The position numbers were made by a program, and so were the translations under genes. A stretch of DNA of 52,016 nt from Phycisphaeraceae bacterium. GTDB taxonomy: Bacteria > Planctomycetota > Phycisphaerae > Phycisphaerales > Phycisphaeraceae. Location of the stretch: positions 1-52,016 of the forward strand of contig JADLFV010000098.1 of NCBI GenBank assembly GCA_020849625.1. The letters are read 5' to 3'. Positions 51,910 through 52,016 of this stretch are shown here, piece by piece. How positions within the stretch are numbered: the first letter of the stretch is position 1; every line of letters starts with the position of its first letter. Under the pieces are notes generated by a model. The model made no database searches. It worked only from the letters and a program-made list of their open reading frames with translations, and was not told where the DNA came from.

Positions 51910-52016
51910 TTACAACACAAAATCGGCGATGCTGAAGAGGGGCCGGTCGTCGTCATGGGTGCGGTCGGCGTTGGTGTCGAGCATCAGGTTGAACGCGGCG
52001 ATCGTCCAGCCCAGAT
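51910..52016 (-). CDS. 3' end of an unidentified gene (partial)
   Basis: The reverse strand is open from the window edge to a TAA at 51910 and encodes the C-terminus LGWTIAAFNLMLDTNADR followed by a tail ending PLFSIADFVL. GC content and codon use match the rest of the window, which supports a real gene. The family is not recognised from 35 residues. Confidence 0.5.
   Translation of the reverse strand, partial: LGWTIAAFNLMLDTNADRTHDDDRPLFSIADFVL

Overview
The window looks like a chromosome segment of a GC-rich planctomycete, most likely of the class Phycisphaerae. This is inferred from the gene content: PEP-CTERM proteins with dockerin-like repeats, secreted prepilin-type proteins, a Gmad-type Ser/Thr kinase next to an FHA/SpoIIE phosphatase, sialidase-fold and nucleoside-hydrolase enzymes, many Gfo/Idh/MocA dehydrogenases, and a complete mreBCD set. 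No rRNA, tRNA, IS element, prophage or CRISPR array was seen.

Layout. (1) Positions 1-10636 (+) hold a tightly coupled type II secretion operon: gspH, I, J, K, L, an M-like gene, a C-like gene, a very large secretin gspD, then a beta-propeller lipoprotein. Most junctions are 4-base stop/start overlaps. (2) 10667-12280 (+) has a creatininase-family amidohydrolase and coaD. (3) 12315-23518 (-) is a block for secreted or nucleoside-related functions: two nucleoside hydrolases, a LamG/sialidase protein, two prepilin-type proteins, two PEP-CTERM proteins and a VCBS/FG-GAP protein, with a divergent AraC regulator at 23688. (4) 24586-26335 (-) has a Gfo/Idh/MocA dehydrogenase and a TetR regulator. 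They are divergent from a six-enzyme catabolic operon (26693-33236, +) that starts next to a perfect palindromic operator. (5) 33243-37537 (-) is a kinase/phosphatase signalling pair. (6) 37746-41385 (-) has a sialidase-fold protein and a Tat-exported SGNH hydrolase, divergent from a sodium:solute symporter (41619-43220). (7) 43280-50655 (+) is an envelope and cell-shape region: lnt, a HEAT-repeat protein, a coiled-coil membrane protein, a 59-residue membrane peptide, mreB, mreC and mreD. (8) 50748-51610 is a YefM/YoeB toxin-antitoxin pair with an XRE regulator, followed by a small membrane protein and the end of an unidentified minus-strand gene.

How it may fit together (inference): the secretion machinery exports the PEP-CTERM, sialidase-like and VCBS proteins. 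These, with the symporter, the dehydrogenases and the nucleoside hydrolases, suggest scavenging of complex extracellular polymers.

The most unusual signals are not genes. First, several flavours of short-unit (7-base) inverted repeats sit at gene junctions and supply the leader peptides of consecutive pseudopilin genes. Second, four unrelated genes have a -10-like hexamer exactly six bases before the start codon, which suggests leaderless mRNAs; one of these promoters also carries TTGACA. Third, a 24-base element is shared between the araC promoter and the region upstream of a PEP-CTERM gene 5.5 kb away.
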